DNA of 64,000 bases from CAJQQK01 sp965224225 (GTDB lineage: Bacteria; Pseudomonadota; Alphaproteobacteria; Rhizobiales; Hyphomicrobiaceae): contig CBDCZF010000024.1 in NCBI GenBank assembly GCA_965224225.1, positions 1 to 64,000 of the forward strand, in the 5' to 3' direction. The notes beneath the pieces were generated by a model that worked only from the letters and a program-made list of their open reading frames with translations, was not told where the DNA came from and did no database searches. A program made the translations under genes and the position numbers. Positions 44,391 to 52,962 of this stretch are shown here, piece after piece. The stretch's first letter is position 1. Each line of letters opens with the position of its first letter.

Positions 44391-44839
44391 ACGGGACCTC
44401 GCTCCCAATCATCTGTTCAGGTTGCAGCGCAATGGGCGGGCGACCACGCTAACCCGCGGTGCCGGGCACCAGGGTGGGGACGGTCCGACCCGCCCGACCG
44501 CTTGGGGGAGGCCTCCCCCAAGCGGTCGACCAGATGTCACCTGATTCGCGGCCCGAAACGAACAAGCCTGAAACATGCAAGGGTGAGGGGCAAGCAGCGA
44601 TCCGTTGCGGCGCGCACTTGCTAGAAGCACAATCTTGCGAACCGCCAAATCGGCACAACCCTATCGGTGTACATCGTTGCCGTGCAGTGAAATTGACTCT
44701 CGTCACCCCGATGTTTCCCAGCGCATCGGCTATAACCGACGCCATTCCAGCCAATTAACTGCGATACATACAATGCCACATATCCGCAGGCCCAAGCGTA
44801 TATAGTCGTGCTGTCGATGCCGACGGCAGAGTTACGCGT
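44391..44839. other. Non-coding region upstream of the transposase, with strong hairpins
   Basis: About 450 bases without a convincing gene lie between the transposase start and the flavin monooxygenase. The first 150 hold strong secondary structure, namely GTGCCGGGCAC (44460-44470) and the 34-bp palindrome. In IS110-type elements the region before the transposase encodes the guide (bridge) RNA, so this is a candidate. From about 44600 on I see nothing specific. Confidence 0.45.
44495..44528. repeat. 34-bp perfect palindrome
   Basis: The 17 bases 44495-44511 (CGACCGCTTGGGGGAGG) are exactly repeated in reverse complement at 44512-44528 with no spacer. The centre is AGGCCT. It is the strongest palindrome in the window and lies about 105 bases upstream of the transposase start. 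Confidence 0.9.
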
Positions 44840-46171
44840 ATGAACCTGGACAAATTGCTGATTATCGGCGCCGGACCGGTCGGGCTTGCCATGGCCGATG
44901 CGCTCCGGAAGCAGAGCATCGCCTACGATCACGTCGACGCCAATGCCGGACTTGGCGGCAACTGGTACGACGGCGTTTTCGAGACGACCCACATCGTCTC
45001 ATCAAAAGGCACGACGGCATACTCCGATTACCCGATGCCGGCCGACTATCCCGATTTTCCTAGCGCCGAACAGATGCGCGTTTACCTCGAATCCTACGCA
45101 CGCGATCGCGGGATCGATCGCGCGATCGAGTTCAACAAGGAAGTTGTCGAAGCGAAGCCCAATCCTGACGACACCTGGAGCGTCCATTTCGCCGATGGTG
45201 AAGAGCGCACCTACAAGGGCCTGGTCGTGTGCAACGGCCACCACTGGCATCGCCGCTTTCCCGAGGTCGAGGGCAGCTTCGCCGGCGAGTACATTCACGC
45301 CAAGGACTACCTGCGGCCCGACCAGTTGCGCGACAAACGCGTCCTCGTGATAGGCGCCGGCAACTCGGCCTCCGACATCGCCTGCGAGGCAGCGAGGGTT
45401 GCCAAGTCGTGCGACATCAGCCTCAAGTCGGGTTATTGGTTCTTTCCCAAAATGGCCTTCGGGCGGGCGTTGACGGACCTGCCGATCTGGTGGCTGCCGA
45501 TGTTCGCCCAACGCATCGTTTTGCGCGCGATCATCTGGGTCACGATCGGCGATTATCGCCGTTACGGTTTGAAGCGGCCGAACCATCGCATCTTCGATCG
45601 CCATCCGACCTATGGCACGGACTTGCTCAACTACCTGCGCCAGGGCCTGGTCAAGCCGCGCGAGCAGATTGTGCGTTTCGAGGGCACCGATGTGCATTTC
45701 CGTGATGGTACGATCCAAAGCTATGACATGGTCGTGGCAGCGACGGGCTACGATTACGTCTTCCCGTTCCTTCCTCCGGGTCTGATCGAGGTCAAGAACG
45801 ATGTTGTCCAGGTCTACGGCGGCGCGTTTCCCGACAAGGTCAAGAACCTCTACATCATCGGCGCCTCGCAGCCGCGTGGCGGTTTCGGCCGCGTGCTGAC
45901 GCCGGCAGCACAGCTCTATGCCAAAATGATCCGCCTGCAGGACGAGATCGAACACCCGATCGGCGCCGTCCTCAAATGGCGCAACAATCCGATCCCCGAG
46001 ACACAATTCATGGATTCGGAAAACACCCGGCGGCGCATCTACCTGTCACACTACTTGTTGCCCTTACTCAAATGGCAGGGCCGGCGGATGGCCAAGCAGG
46101 TCGATCGGGAGCCTTATGTGGTCGAGGCCGAACCCTCGCCGAAAGGCGCGGAGCCGCGCGAAGCTGCCTAA
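44840..46171 (+). CDS. Flavin-containing monooxygenase (FMO/BVMO-like)
   Basis: The 443-residue protein has an FAD site LLIIGAGPVGLAMADAL near the N-terminus. Next comes the GLGGNWYDGVFE block, then CNGHHWHRRFPEVEG, which resembles the FMO fingerprint. A second Rossmann motif, VLVIGAGNSASDIACEAA, serves NADPH. Such enzymes add one oxygen atom to a nitrogen, sulfur or carbonyl group. The fingerprint is not exact, so FMO and Baeyer-Villiger roles cannot be told apart. Genes for ring or keto-acid breakdown follow, so a role in catabolism is likely but the substrate is unknown. Confidence 0.85.
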   Translation: MNLDKLLIIGAGPVGLAMADALRKQSIAYDHVDANAGLGGNWYDGVFETTHIVSSKGTTAYSDYPMPADYPDFPSAEQMRVYLESYARDRGIDRAIEFNKEVVEAKPNPDDTWSVHFADGEERTYKGLVVCNGHHWHRRFPEVEGSFAGEYIHAKDYLRPDQLRDKRVLVIGAGNSASDIACEAARVAKSCDISLKSGYWFFPKMAFGRALTDLPIWWLPMFAQRIVLRAIIWVTIGDYRRYGLKRPNHRIFDRHPTYGTDLLNYLRQGLVKPREQIVRFEGTDVHFRDGTIQSYDMVVAATGYDYVFPFLPPGLIEVKNDVVQVYGGAFPDKVKNLYIIGASQPRGGFGRVLTPAAQLYAKMIRLQDEIEHPIGAVLKWRNNPIPETQFMDSENTRRRIYLSHYLLPLLKWQGRRMAKQVDREPYVVEAEPSPKGAEPREAA

Positions 46172-46486
46172 CCCGATCTATTCACCATCACGCGGTCTTC
46201 ACGGAGTCCAAATGGCCAAAAGGCAAGGAGAGGCGCGCAGATCGATGTGGTTCATCGGACAAGCGGTTCGTCATGCCGGAGGCTTGCTTCCAGCAAAACG
46301 CGTTTTGGCCATTTGGACCCGCCCATCGTGCTGGAAGCGCGTCTGTGACACGACGGGTCGCCTCAGGTGGCCCATCGGCAGCGTCGAGCGTCTCAACCGT
46401 ATGAACCCATACGCTTTTCGCCACTCTCCTTGCCGAATGGAATCACCTGAGGCGATGAAGATCCGCGTGCTGGTGAATAGATCGGG
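46172..46486. repeat. Nested palindromic element (MITE-like)
   Basis: Outer arms 46172-46195 and 46463-46486 pair over 24 bases with one mismatch. Inside, GTCCAAATGGCCAAAA (46206-46221) pairs perfectly with 46303-46318, and TCGCCTCAGGTG (46358-46369) pairs perfectly with 46444-46455. The outer sequence GATCTATTCACCA also forms the hairpin at 55162-55206. The 315-base unit has no gene, and its layout resembles a small non-autonomous mobile element or a composite repeat. Confidence 0.75.
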
Positions 46487-46506
46487 CTAGAGCGCCGAAC
46501 CGCACC

Positions 46507-47277
46507 CTAAAGGATCGCAACACAACGGCACCAGCCGGCACTCGCCTGCTTTATCTTGACCGGAAAACAGCTTATCTCGAACCCGGTAGGCGGCAACTGG
46601 TCAAGGTTGGCAAGCTTCTCCATGTGGCAGTAGCCGATCTCCATGCCGGCGCGATGACCTTCCCAGATCAGCGAGGCATCGCCTGTCTCGGCGACGCGTT
46701 TGGCCGTGTAGACGAACGGTGCATCCCAGCTCCAGGCGTCCGTCCCCGTGACGCGCACGCCACGTTCGAGCAGATAGAGCGTTGCCTCGCGACCCATGCC
46801 GCAGCCTGAGTTGACGTATTTGTCAGTGCCGTAGTTCCCAGCGGCAGCCGTATTGACGACGACGATGTCGAGCGGGCGAAGCGCATGACCGATGCGCTTC
46901 AATTCAGCTTCGACATCGGCGGCTGTGGCCACGTAACCATCTTCGAAGTGGCGGAAATCGAGCTTGACGCCTGGTGCGAAGCACCAATCGAGCGGCACCT
47001 CATCGATAGTGATCGCGCGCTCGCCGCCGTTCATGGTCGAATGGAAATGATAGGGCGCGTCGAGATGCGTACCATTGTGGGTCGAGAGCTGGACGAGTTC
47101 GATCGCCCAGGCATCACCGGCCGGCAGTTGATCGACCGTGACACCGGGAAAAAACTGCAGCATACGCTCACGCGTTGCCTTGTGATCGCGGTATTCGATC
47201 GCAGGCGCCAGGCCCGGCGGGTCGGCATGCTCAGTATTCTCGAGCGGACGCGACAGATCGATGATGGTGCGCGGCAT
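46507..47277 (-). CDS. Cyclase family protein (kynurenine-formamidase-like metal hydrolase)
   Basis: The start at 47277 gives MPRTIIDLSRPLENT and 256 residues; the longer frame to 47433 is not supported. The metal-binding signature is STHNGTHLDAPYHF near residue 73. Later blocks such as GSGMG-like CGMGREATLYLLERGV fit the PF04199 family. Members hydrolyse formamides, amides or cyclic compounds with a divalent metal. It lies divergent to a FAH-family gene, which suggests a shared catabolic route, but the substrate is not known. Confidence 0.82.
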   Translation of the reverse strand: MPRTIIDLSRPLENTEHADPPGLAPAIEYRDHKATRERMLQFFPGVTVDQLPAGDAWAIELVQLSTHNGTHLDAPYHFHSTMNGGERAITIDEVPLDWCFAPGVKLDFRHFEDGYVATAADVEAELKRIGHALRPLDIVVVNTAAAGNYGTDKYVNSGCGMGREATLYLLERGVRVTGTDAWSWDAPFVYTAKRVAETGDASLIWEGHRAGMEIGYCHMEKLANLDQLPPTGFEISCFPVKIKQASAGWCRCVAIL

Positions 47278-47382
47278 TGGCCTGCCCCCTGTTTGATGAT
47301 CGCTTTGCCTCGGGTGACGAGGTCGGCGAATTGCAGCTATTGTGGCCGACACTTTCAGCCCAATGCCAAGCGAGATCAATCC

Positions 47383-48177
47383 ATGCCGTCTGCCTTCGAT
47401 CCCACCCCCGCTGCCGCCCTGCTTGCCGAACACATGAACAGCGGCACGCGGCTTGCCGAATTGCCCGAAGCCGTTCGGCCGTCCTCACTCGCCGAGGGCC
47501 ACGATGTGCAGGAGCGCATCGCCGCGCTCGCCGGTCAGGATGGCGGCCTTGCTGACCGGGTTGCCGGCTGGAAGCTCGGGCTCGGCAGCGCCAATGCGAT
47601 GAAGGGTGCTCAAATCGACCGGCCGGTGATCGGGCGTATTTTTGAGAGCCGTCTCCATAGCAATAACGCCGAAATCCAGGCGCCAGCCGGCACGACCGGC
47701 ATGATCGAGATCGAGATCGCATTCACCTTCAACCGCGACATTGAACCCGGCGAGACCGTTGACAACCCGCGCGATGTGATCGGTGCGGCTCACCTGGTCT
47801 CGGAGATCGTTCTGTCACGCTACATCGACCGCACGACCGTCGGTCTGCCGAGCTTCGTTGCCGACAACGTCGGCTTCCATGCATTGGTGATCGGGCCGGA
47901 AATCGCGATCGGCGACATCGACGCGATTGCGCAGTCGATGGCGGTGTCGCTTGATGGCGAGGCCGTCGCCGGTGGGCTGACTGGTGATGACGCGATCGAT
48001 CCGCTCGCCATGGTCGGCGTCCTGATCGCACACGCCCGCGACCGCGGCCTAGCGATCGCCAAGGGCGAACGCGTGACCACGGGAACGCTCTCGAAGCCGT
48101 TCGATGCGCCGGTGCCGTCGCGGGTCGAGGCGCGGACGGCGAAGGGGCCTGTCGGGTTTAGGCTGGTGGGGGCTTGA
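47383..48177 (+). CDS. 2-keto-4-pentenoate hydratase / FAH-superfamily protein
   Basis: ATG at 47383 yields 264 residues; the longer frame overlaps the divergent cyclase gene. VAGWKLGLGSANAMK and the metal-binding GMIEIEIAFTFNRD (Glu-x-Glu), followed later by SLDGEAVAGG, match MhpD/XylJ-type hydratases. These hydrate 2-hydroxypenta-2,4-dienoate in meta-cleavage pathways; some relatives are decarboxylases. No ring-cleavage dioxygenase is in the window, so the pathway is incomplete here. It converges on the binding-protein gene with only five bases between them. Confidence 0.82.
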   Translation: MPSAFDPTPAAALLAEHMNSGTRLAELPEAVRPSSLAEGHDVQERIAALAGQDGGLADRVAGWKLGLGSANAMKGAQIDRPVIGRIFESRLHSNNAEIQAPAGTTGMIEIEIAFTFNRDIEPGETVDNPRDVIGAAHLVSEIVLSRYIDRTTVGLPSFVADNVGFHALVIGPEIAIGDIDAIAQSMAVSLDGEAVAGGLTGDDAIDPLAMVGVLIAHARDRGLAIAKGERVTTGTLSKPFDAPVPSRVEARTAKGPVGFRLVGA

Positions 48178-48182
48178 ATTGA

Positions 48183-49070
48183 TCAGCTTCCAGGCGGCAG
48201 CGCGCACACCTGCTCATACCGATAGCGCTCCTTCAGCGTGCCGAAGTGTTCGAACACATCCATTGTCACCTCGAAGGCTTCGGGCGTGATCTCGACGTGT
48301 GGCGTCCAGCAGCCGAGCTGCTGGTAGGTCTCGATGCACTTGGCGAGCACGGCTGCATCGATGTTGGGGAAGTATGACTTTTCGGCCCGCGCGATCTCGG
48401 CGGCCGGCGTGTCGACCATGTACTGGCGGGTCTTGCGGTAGGCGCGCATGAATGCCTTGGCCTGGTCGGTTGCCAGCCACTCACGGGTTGCTGCGAGGCT
48501 CGAAAACGCGTTGGGCCCGATCAGCGGGCCGACCTGGGCGACGATGTGGCCGACGCCGTCGGCTTCGAGTTGCTGCGGGAAGGGGCCCTGCTGCTGGACA
48601 TACTGGCCCTCGCCAGCTCGGAAGGCTTCATCCATGGCTGCCGCACCGCCCGGATTGATGGCGTTGATCTTGTCGAAGTCGATACCGGCCTTGTGGCAGG
48701 CGTATTTGAACATCGCCAGCGGTTGGCCGCCGCCGAACAGGACGACGTCTGCGCCTTCGAGCCTCTTCCAGTTGAAGTCGCGATCAGGCTCGCGCGCCGT
48801 CAGGAAAAAGCCGTCCATTTCATTGATCTGGGCAAAATGGATGGCCGTCGGCGTTTCGCCCTTGGCGAGCGAAGTGAAACCCTGGCTCGGCGCCGATTGG
48901 ATGACCTGCGCTTCACCGGTTTCGAGCGCCTTGATTGCAGAGACGCCAGGTGGCGACACCGAATAGCTGGCGTCGAAGCCTTCTTCCTTCAGGAAACCGC
49001 CCGACATGGTCGAAATCAGCGGCGAATAGAACGCCGAGAACAGCGTGAATTGAATGTGCAGCTTTTCCAA
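48183..49070 (-). CDS. NMT1/THI5-like substrate-binding protein without a signal peptide
   Basis: The 295-residue protein has the type 2 periplasmic binding-protein fold of the NMT1/SsuA family (FSAFYSPLISTMSGGFLKEE, VSPPGVSAIKALETGEAQVI). Members normally bind pyrimidine precursors, sulfonates or aromatic acids for ABC uptake. This one starts directly with MEKLHIQFTLFSAFY and has no signal peptide, and no permease or ATPase gene is adjacent. It may be cytosolic, with a sensing or THI5-like role, or the export signal may lie outside the annotated start. Confidence 0.75.
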   Translation of the reverse strand: MEKLHIQFTLFSAFYSPLISTMSGGFLKEEGFDASYSVSPPGVSAIKALETGEAQVIQSAPSQGFTSLAKGETPTAIHFAQINEMDGFFLTAREPDRDFNWKRLEGADVVLFGGGQPLAMFKYACHKAGIDFDKINAINPGGAAAMDEAFRAGEGQYVQQQGPFPQQLEADGVGHIVAQVGPLIGPNAFSSLAATREWLATDQAKAFMRAYRKTRQYMVDTPAAEIARAEKSYFPNIDAAVLAKCIETYQQLGCWTPHVEITPEAFEVTMDVFEHFGTLKERYRYEQVCALPPGS

Positions 49071-49106
49071 AACGTATTCCTTCCGAGTGTTCCCAACTGC
49101 GTTTGA

Positions 49107-49811
49107 CTATCGCGCGCGCTGTCCAAACAGAACCTTCTGCGCTTCCTTGTCGTCACCGAGATTGTAGGTCGCGGGCCTGAGTGCCGCGCCGGCGGCCAGG
49201 CCGCGGGCAACAGCAGGTCTCGCAGCCATACGCTCGAGCCAGGCCGCCGTTGCCGGAAAATCGGCGATGTCCTGGCCGTGATAGTCATAACGCCTCGCCC
49301 ACGGATAGCAGATCATATCGGCGATCGAATACTCATCGCAAATGAACTCGCGCCCCGTCAGCCGGCGATTGAGGACACCATGTAGCCGGTTGACTTCGTC
49401 GGTGTAGCGCTTCTGTGCATAGGGGATCTTTTCCGGCGCGTAATGGCGGAAATGATTGGCCTGTCCGGCCATCGGACCCAGCCCGCCGACCTGCCAACAC
49501 ACCCATTCCTCGACCGCTGTGCGCCGGCGCTCATCGACCGGATAGAACTTACCCGTCTTACGGCCGAGGTACTGCAGAATGGCACCGCTCTCGAAGACGG
49601 AGATCGGCCGGCCGTCGGGCCCTTCCGGATCGACGATCGCCGGCATCCGGTTGTTGGGTGAAATTATGAGGAAGGCCGGCTCGAACTGCTCTCCTTTGCC
49701 GATGTCGACCGGCTTGATCTCGTAGGGCAGCCCGCATTCCTCCAGCATGATGGTGACCTTGTGGCCGTTCGAGGTCGGCCAGTAATAGAGTTCGATGGGT
49801 TGTTGCGGCAT
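49107..49811 (-). CDS. Glutathione S-transferase (YghU/YfcG-like)
   Basis: The 234-residue protein has an N-terminal thioredoxin-like domain (ELYYWPTSNGHKVTIMLEE, then NRMPAIVDPEG and FESGAILQYLG for glutathione binding). An all-helical C-terminal domain follows. The Ser/Asn near YWPTSNGHK fits the Ure2p/Nu-class enzymes, which have disulfide-bond reductase activity more than classic conjugation. It is on the same strand as the binding-protein gene and as modCBA but need not belong with either. Confidence 0.88.
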   Translation of the reverse strand: MPQQPIELYYWPTSNGHKVTIMLEECGLPYEIKPVDIGKGEQFEPAFLIISPNNRMPAIVDPEGPDGRPISVFESGAILQYLGRKTGKFYPVDERRRTAVEEWVCWQVGGLGPMAGQANHFRHYAPEKIPYAQKRYTDEVNRLHGVLNRRLTGREFICDEYSIADMICYPWARRYDYHGQDIADFPATAAWLERMAARPAVARGLAAGAALRPATYNLGDDKEAQKVLFGQRAR

Positions 49812-49825
49812 TGCTGTTCTCCTGC

Positions 49826-50959
49826 TCAGGCAAGCGGAATGATACGGTCAAGCGATATCGATTTGATCAGCGCGAAAACCTCGTCACCCGGCTGCAGACG
49901 GAGGTCATCGATCGCCTTGCGCGTCACCCTTGCACGAAGACGGGCGCCGCCAATGTCGATCAGCGTTTCGGCGAAAGCGGTATCGGGCTCAGCGATCAGT
50001 TCAGCCAGTATGCCCTTGATGACGTTGCGTGTCGAAAGGTCTTGCGGTTCGGCGCTCGCAAGCGTGACGTCGCGCGCGCGAATGCGAAGGCGCACCTCGC
50101 TGTCGAGTGGTGCATCGACGGCCGGTACCCAGAATGTGTGCACGGGGCCGTTCTCAGGCCGATGCTCGAGACGGGTCAGGCAGTATTGCCGATCGTGCGC
50201 AGCAACGATTGCGCGGAGCACGACGCCAGCCTCGAAGCGGCCGGTCTGCGGCGAGAGATCGAGACGCTCAAGGATTTCGTCGACCGGGCCACTGGCCAGC
50301 AATCGGCCCTCGGAGAGCACCAGCATGTCGTCTGCAAGACGCACGACCTCGTCGAGGGCGTGCGTAACGTACAGCATCGGAATTTCGAACAGCGCCGGCA
50401 GGCGCGCGATATAGTTCAGGATCTCATGGCGCCTGCGGTTGTCGACGGCTGACAATGGTTCATCGAGAAACATGAGGCGAGGCCGGGCGAGCAGCGCCCG
50501 GCCAAGCGCCACGCGCTGGCGTTCACCGCCCGAGAGCGTGGCAGTTGGTCGATCGAGCAAATCACCGAGTTCGAGTACGTCGACGACGGCCTCTCTGGTA
50601 ATGCGGTCGGCTGGCAGGGCAGCAGCGGAGCGAGCACGCCTTTCCGCGTAGCCAAGGTTGCCCGCGACGTTGAGATGCGTGAAGAGGCGCGGTTCCTGGA
50701 AGACGTAGCCGACACCGCGCTGGTATGCCGGCACGAAAGAGCCGTCATCGCCGGCCTGCCAGATCTCGCCGTTAAACCGAACCCAGCCGCGTGCCGACCT
50801 TTCGAGGCCGGCGAGCGTGCGCAACAAGGTCGATTTGCCCGACCCGTTCTGCCCGAAAAGTGCGGTTATGCCGTCAAACGCGATTCCATGGGCGACCTGC
50901 AAATGAAAGCCGGGGCGCTCGAGGGCGATGTCGAAATCGAGTTCGCTGCCGGTCGTCAT
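49826..50959 (-). CDS. modC: Molybdate ABC transporter ATP-binding protein ModC
   Basis: The 377-residue protein has Walker A GQNGSGKSTLLRTLAG, the ABC signature TLSGGERQRVALGRALL and Walker B PRLMFLDEPLS. A C-terminal TOBE domain (about 300-377) binds oxyanions, as in ModC. It energises uptake of molybdate or tungstate. The modB stop directly abuts its start, so modABC is one transcript. Oxidoreductases outside this window would need the molybdenum cofactor. Confidence 0.93.
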   Translation of the reverse strand: MTTGSELDFDIALERPGFHLQVAHGIAFDGITALFGQNGSGKSTLLRTLAGLERSARGWVRFNGEIWQAGDDGSFVPAYQRGVGYVFQEPRLFTHLNVAGNLGYAERRARSAAALPADRITREAVVDVLELGDLLDRPTATLSGGERQRVALGRALLARPRLMFLDEPLSAVDNRRRHEILNYIARLPALFEIPMLYVTHALDEVVRLADDMLVLSEGRLLASGPVDEILERLDLSPQTGRFEAGVVLRAIVAAHDRQYCLTRLEHRPENGPVHTFWVPAVDAPLDSEVRLRIRARDVTLASAEPQDLSTRNVIKGILAELIAEPDTAFAETLIDIGGARLRARVTRKAIDDLRLQPGDEVFALIKSISLDRIIPLA

Positions 50960-51634
50960 TCAGGCGCCTCCGACCCGCACGGGATAACGCCGGTTCACGG
51001 CATAGACGAACAGCAAGACCAGGAACGAGAACACCAGCAGACCGGCGGACAGCGCATGGGCTTGCGAATAGTTGATCCGTTCGACGTGCTCGTAGATCGC
51101 AATCGAGATGACCTTCGTGCGACCGGGGATATTGCCGCCGACCATCAACACGACGCCGAACTCGCCAACCGTGTGCGCAAATGTCAGCACTGAGGCCGTA
51201 ACGAAACCGCGGGCAGCAGCCGGCAGGGCGACCGTCATGAAGGCATCGAACGGCGAGGCACGCAGCATGGCTGCCGCTTCGAGAGGTGCCCGGCCGATGC
51301 CTTCGAAGGCCGATTGCAGGGGCTGCACCATGAACGGCATCGAATAGAACACGGAGGCAACCAGCAGGCCGGCGAACGAAAAGGCGAGCGTGTGCCCGGT
51401 GACGCTCACCCACATGCTGCCGAGCAACGTGTCCGGGCTCATCAGGATCAGCAGATAGAAGCCGAGAACGGTCGGCGGCAGGACCAGCGGCAGGGCCGTG
51501 ATAGCCTCGATGACGGGCTTCATTCGTGAGCGCGTAAAGGCCAGCCACCATGCGATCGGCGTGCCGACGACCAGCAAGACAAGTGTCGTCGCGCCTGCAA
51601 GCAGGATCGTCAGCCAGATCGGTCCGAGTTCCAC
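50960..51634 (-). CDS. modB: Molybdate ABC transporter permease ModB
   Basis: The 224-residue inner-membrane protein has about five or six helices and the permease-ATPase coupling loop EAAAMLRASPFDAFMTVALPAAARG. GEFGVVLMVGGNIPGRT is characteristic of ModB. It begins at GTG 51634 six bases after modA ends, and its stop abuts modC. It forms the channel through which ModA delivers molybdate. Confidence 0.94.
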   Translation of the reverse strand: MELGPIWLTILLAGATTLVLLVVGTPIAWWLAFTRSRMKPVIEAITALPLVLPPTVLGFYLLILMSPDTLLGSMWVSVTGHTLAFSFAGLLVASVFYSMPFMVQPLQSAFEGIGRAPLEAAAMLRASPFDAFMTVALPAAARGFVTASVLTFAHTVGEFGVVLMVGGNIPGRTKVISIAIYEHVERINYSQAHALSAGLLVFSFLVLLFVYAVNRRYPVRVGGA

Positions 51635-51640
51635 GTTGGC

Positions 51641-52462
51641 CTACTCCGGAGCACCTGGCAGATCGTATCCCAGGCGCTTCATGATGTCCTGCGCTTCGGC
51701 GCCCTTCAAATACGCCAAAAAGCGCATTGCCGCCCGATTGTTTCGGGCCCGTGCGAGCAACACGGCATCCTGCCGGATCGGCGAGTGCAGTTCGGTTGGG
51801 ACGTCCCAGCGGCTGCCGCCGAGAGAGGGCCCGCGGCGTCCTTCCAGCAAGGCCCGCGACACCAGCCCGAGCGTCGCATTGCCCGTTGCCACAAGCGTGA
51901 ACGCCTGCGCGACGTTCTCGCCCATCACGATGCGCGCCTTGACCTTGTCCCAGACGCCGAGCCGTTCGAGAACCTCGCGCCCGGCTAGGCCGTATGGGGC
52001 GAGTGCCGGGTTGGCGATGGCGATCGAACGGACGTCGAGGGACCTAAGACGGGCTGTGATCTGCTTGTTGTCCTTAGGGATGATATTGGTATCGCCGCTC
52101 CAAATGCTGAGGCGGCCGACAGCAAAGGTGAAGCGTGATCCCTTGACGGCCCGACCCTCAGCGATGAGCAGCCTCGGCCGTTCCTGATCGGCTGCCAGCA
52201 GCACATCGAATGGCGCCCCGGCCTTGATCTGGGCATAGAGCTTGCCAGTCGATCCGAACGAGATCCGGACACGATGATCTGTCGCTTTCTGGAAGCTGGC
52301 GGAGATTTCTTCCCCGGCCTCGGCAAAGTTCGACGCAGTCGCCGCCAGTACGGTGTCCGCCGTGGCAGGCGTGACGCCCGCGACGGCGCCGGCAAGGGCC
52401 AGGATGAAGCGCAGCGAAGTCAAAGGGGGTCTGACAGCGAAGACGCCAGTGTGCCGCTTCAA
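51641..52462 (-). CDS. modA: Molybdate-binding periplasmic protein ModA (start uncertain)
   Basis: The mature part begins at DTVLAATASNFAEAGEEIS and carries FGSTGKLYAQIKAGAPFDVLLAADQ, the oxyanion-binding block of ModA, and later VATGNATLGLV. A signal peptide (LRFILALAGAVAGVTPATA) precedes it. No ATG or GTG lies at a sensible place. I use TTG at 52462 (GGAG lies 14 bases upstream), and TTG 52423 is another candidate. The open frame runs on to 52945 through repeat DNA, which is unlikely to be coding. It heads modABC. Confidence 0.87.
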   Translation of the reverse strand: MKRHTGVFAVRPPLTSLRFILALAGAVAGVTPATADTVLAATASNFAEAGEEISASFQKATDHRVRISFGSTGKLYAQIKAGAPFDVLLAADQERPRLLIAEGRAVKGSRFTFAVGRLSIWSGDTNIIPKDNKQITARLRSLDVRSIAIANPALAPYGLAGREVLERLGVWDKVKARIVMGENVAQAFTLVATGNATLGLVSRALLEGRRGPSLGGSRWDVPTELHSPIRQDAVLLARARNNRAAMRFLAYLKGAEAQDIMKRLGYDLPGAPE

Positions 52463-52962
52463 ACGGATAGTACCAACTCCACCACCTGTTACTCCGTCAT
52501 TGCCCCGCAGGCACAGTGGTGTCCGGTGAAGTATTCCGCAAGGCGATAGATGACCTTGACCGACAGAGAAAACTCCGCATTCGGGCGAATGCAAGACACG
52601 CTGGACCGCCAACCTACATTTCGTCATTCCCGCGCAGGCGGGAACCCAAGTGACCACCCGCCAGCACTGAGAATGCGGCGAATCGCTCGGGTCCCCACCT
52701 ACGTGGGGATGACGACTGTGGTTGTGGCTTCGGCCGTGCAGAATTTGCCCGGACAGCAATGCGCGCACGCGGGAACCTAGTCGGATATCTGCCGACACTG
52801 AGAAAACGGAGAGGCGCTTGGGTCCCCACCTGCGTGGGGATGACGACTGTGGTTGTGGCTTCAGCCGTGCAAACTTTCCCTGGACACCAATGCGTTGGGG
52901 CGGGAATAACAATAACGAAGTGCTTGGGGGGCGGTTGGGAAGCAATTGTCAGTTCCAAACCG
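52463..52962. repeat. Repeat-rich intergenic region with 131-bp direct repeats
   Basis: The gap between modA and the aldolase gene contains no supported gene. A copy of the CCCGCGCAGGCGGG repeat lies at 52622-52650. The block from 52689 (GGGTCCCCACCTACGTGGGG and onward to ACAGCAATGCG) recurs at 52820 with few changes, a period of 131 bases. Each copy has an ACCT(A/G)CGTGGGG palindrome. The region may also hold the modABC promoter; I could not find a clear molybdate-regulator site. Confidence 0.75.

Larger units (their letters stand above)
43407..44560 (-). mobile_element. IS110-family insertion sequence (ends estimated)
   Basis: The element consists of one transposase gene and a non-coding stretch upstream of it. 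IS110 elements usually lack terminal inverted repeats and make no clear target duplication, so the ends cannot be read with certainty. The left limit is set by the inverted repeat ending at 43406. The right limit is a guess beyond the 34-bp palindrome. Confidence 0.55.

Noticed and set aside
43443..44624. Plus-strand open frame of 393 codons over the IS110 element
   Set aside because: It is antisense to a clearly recognised transposase and has no features of its own.
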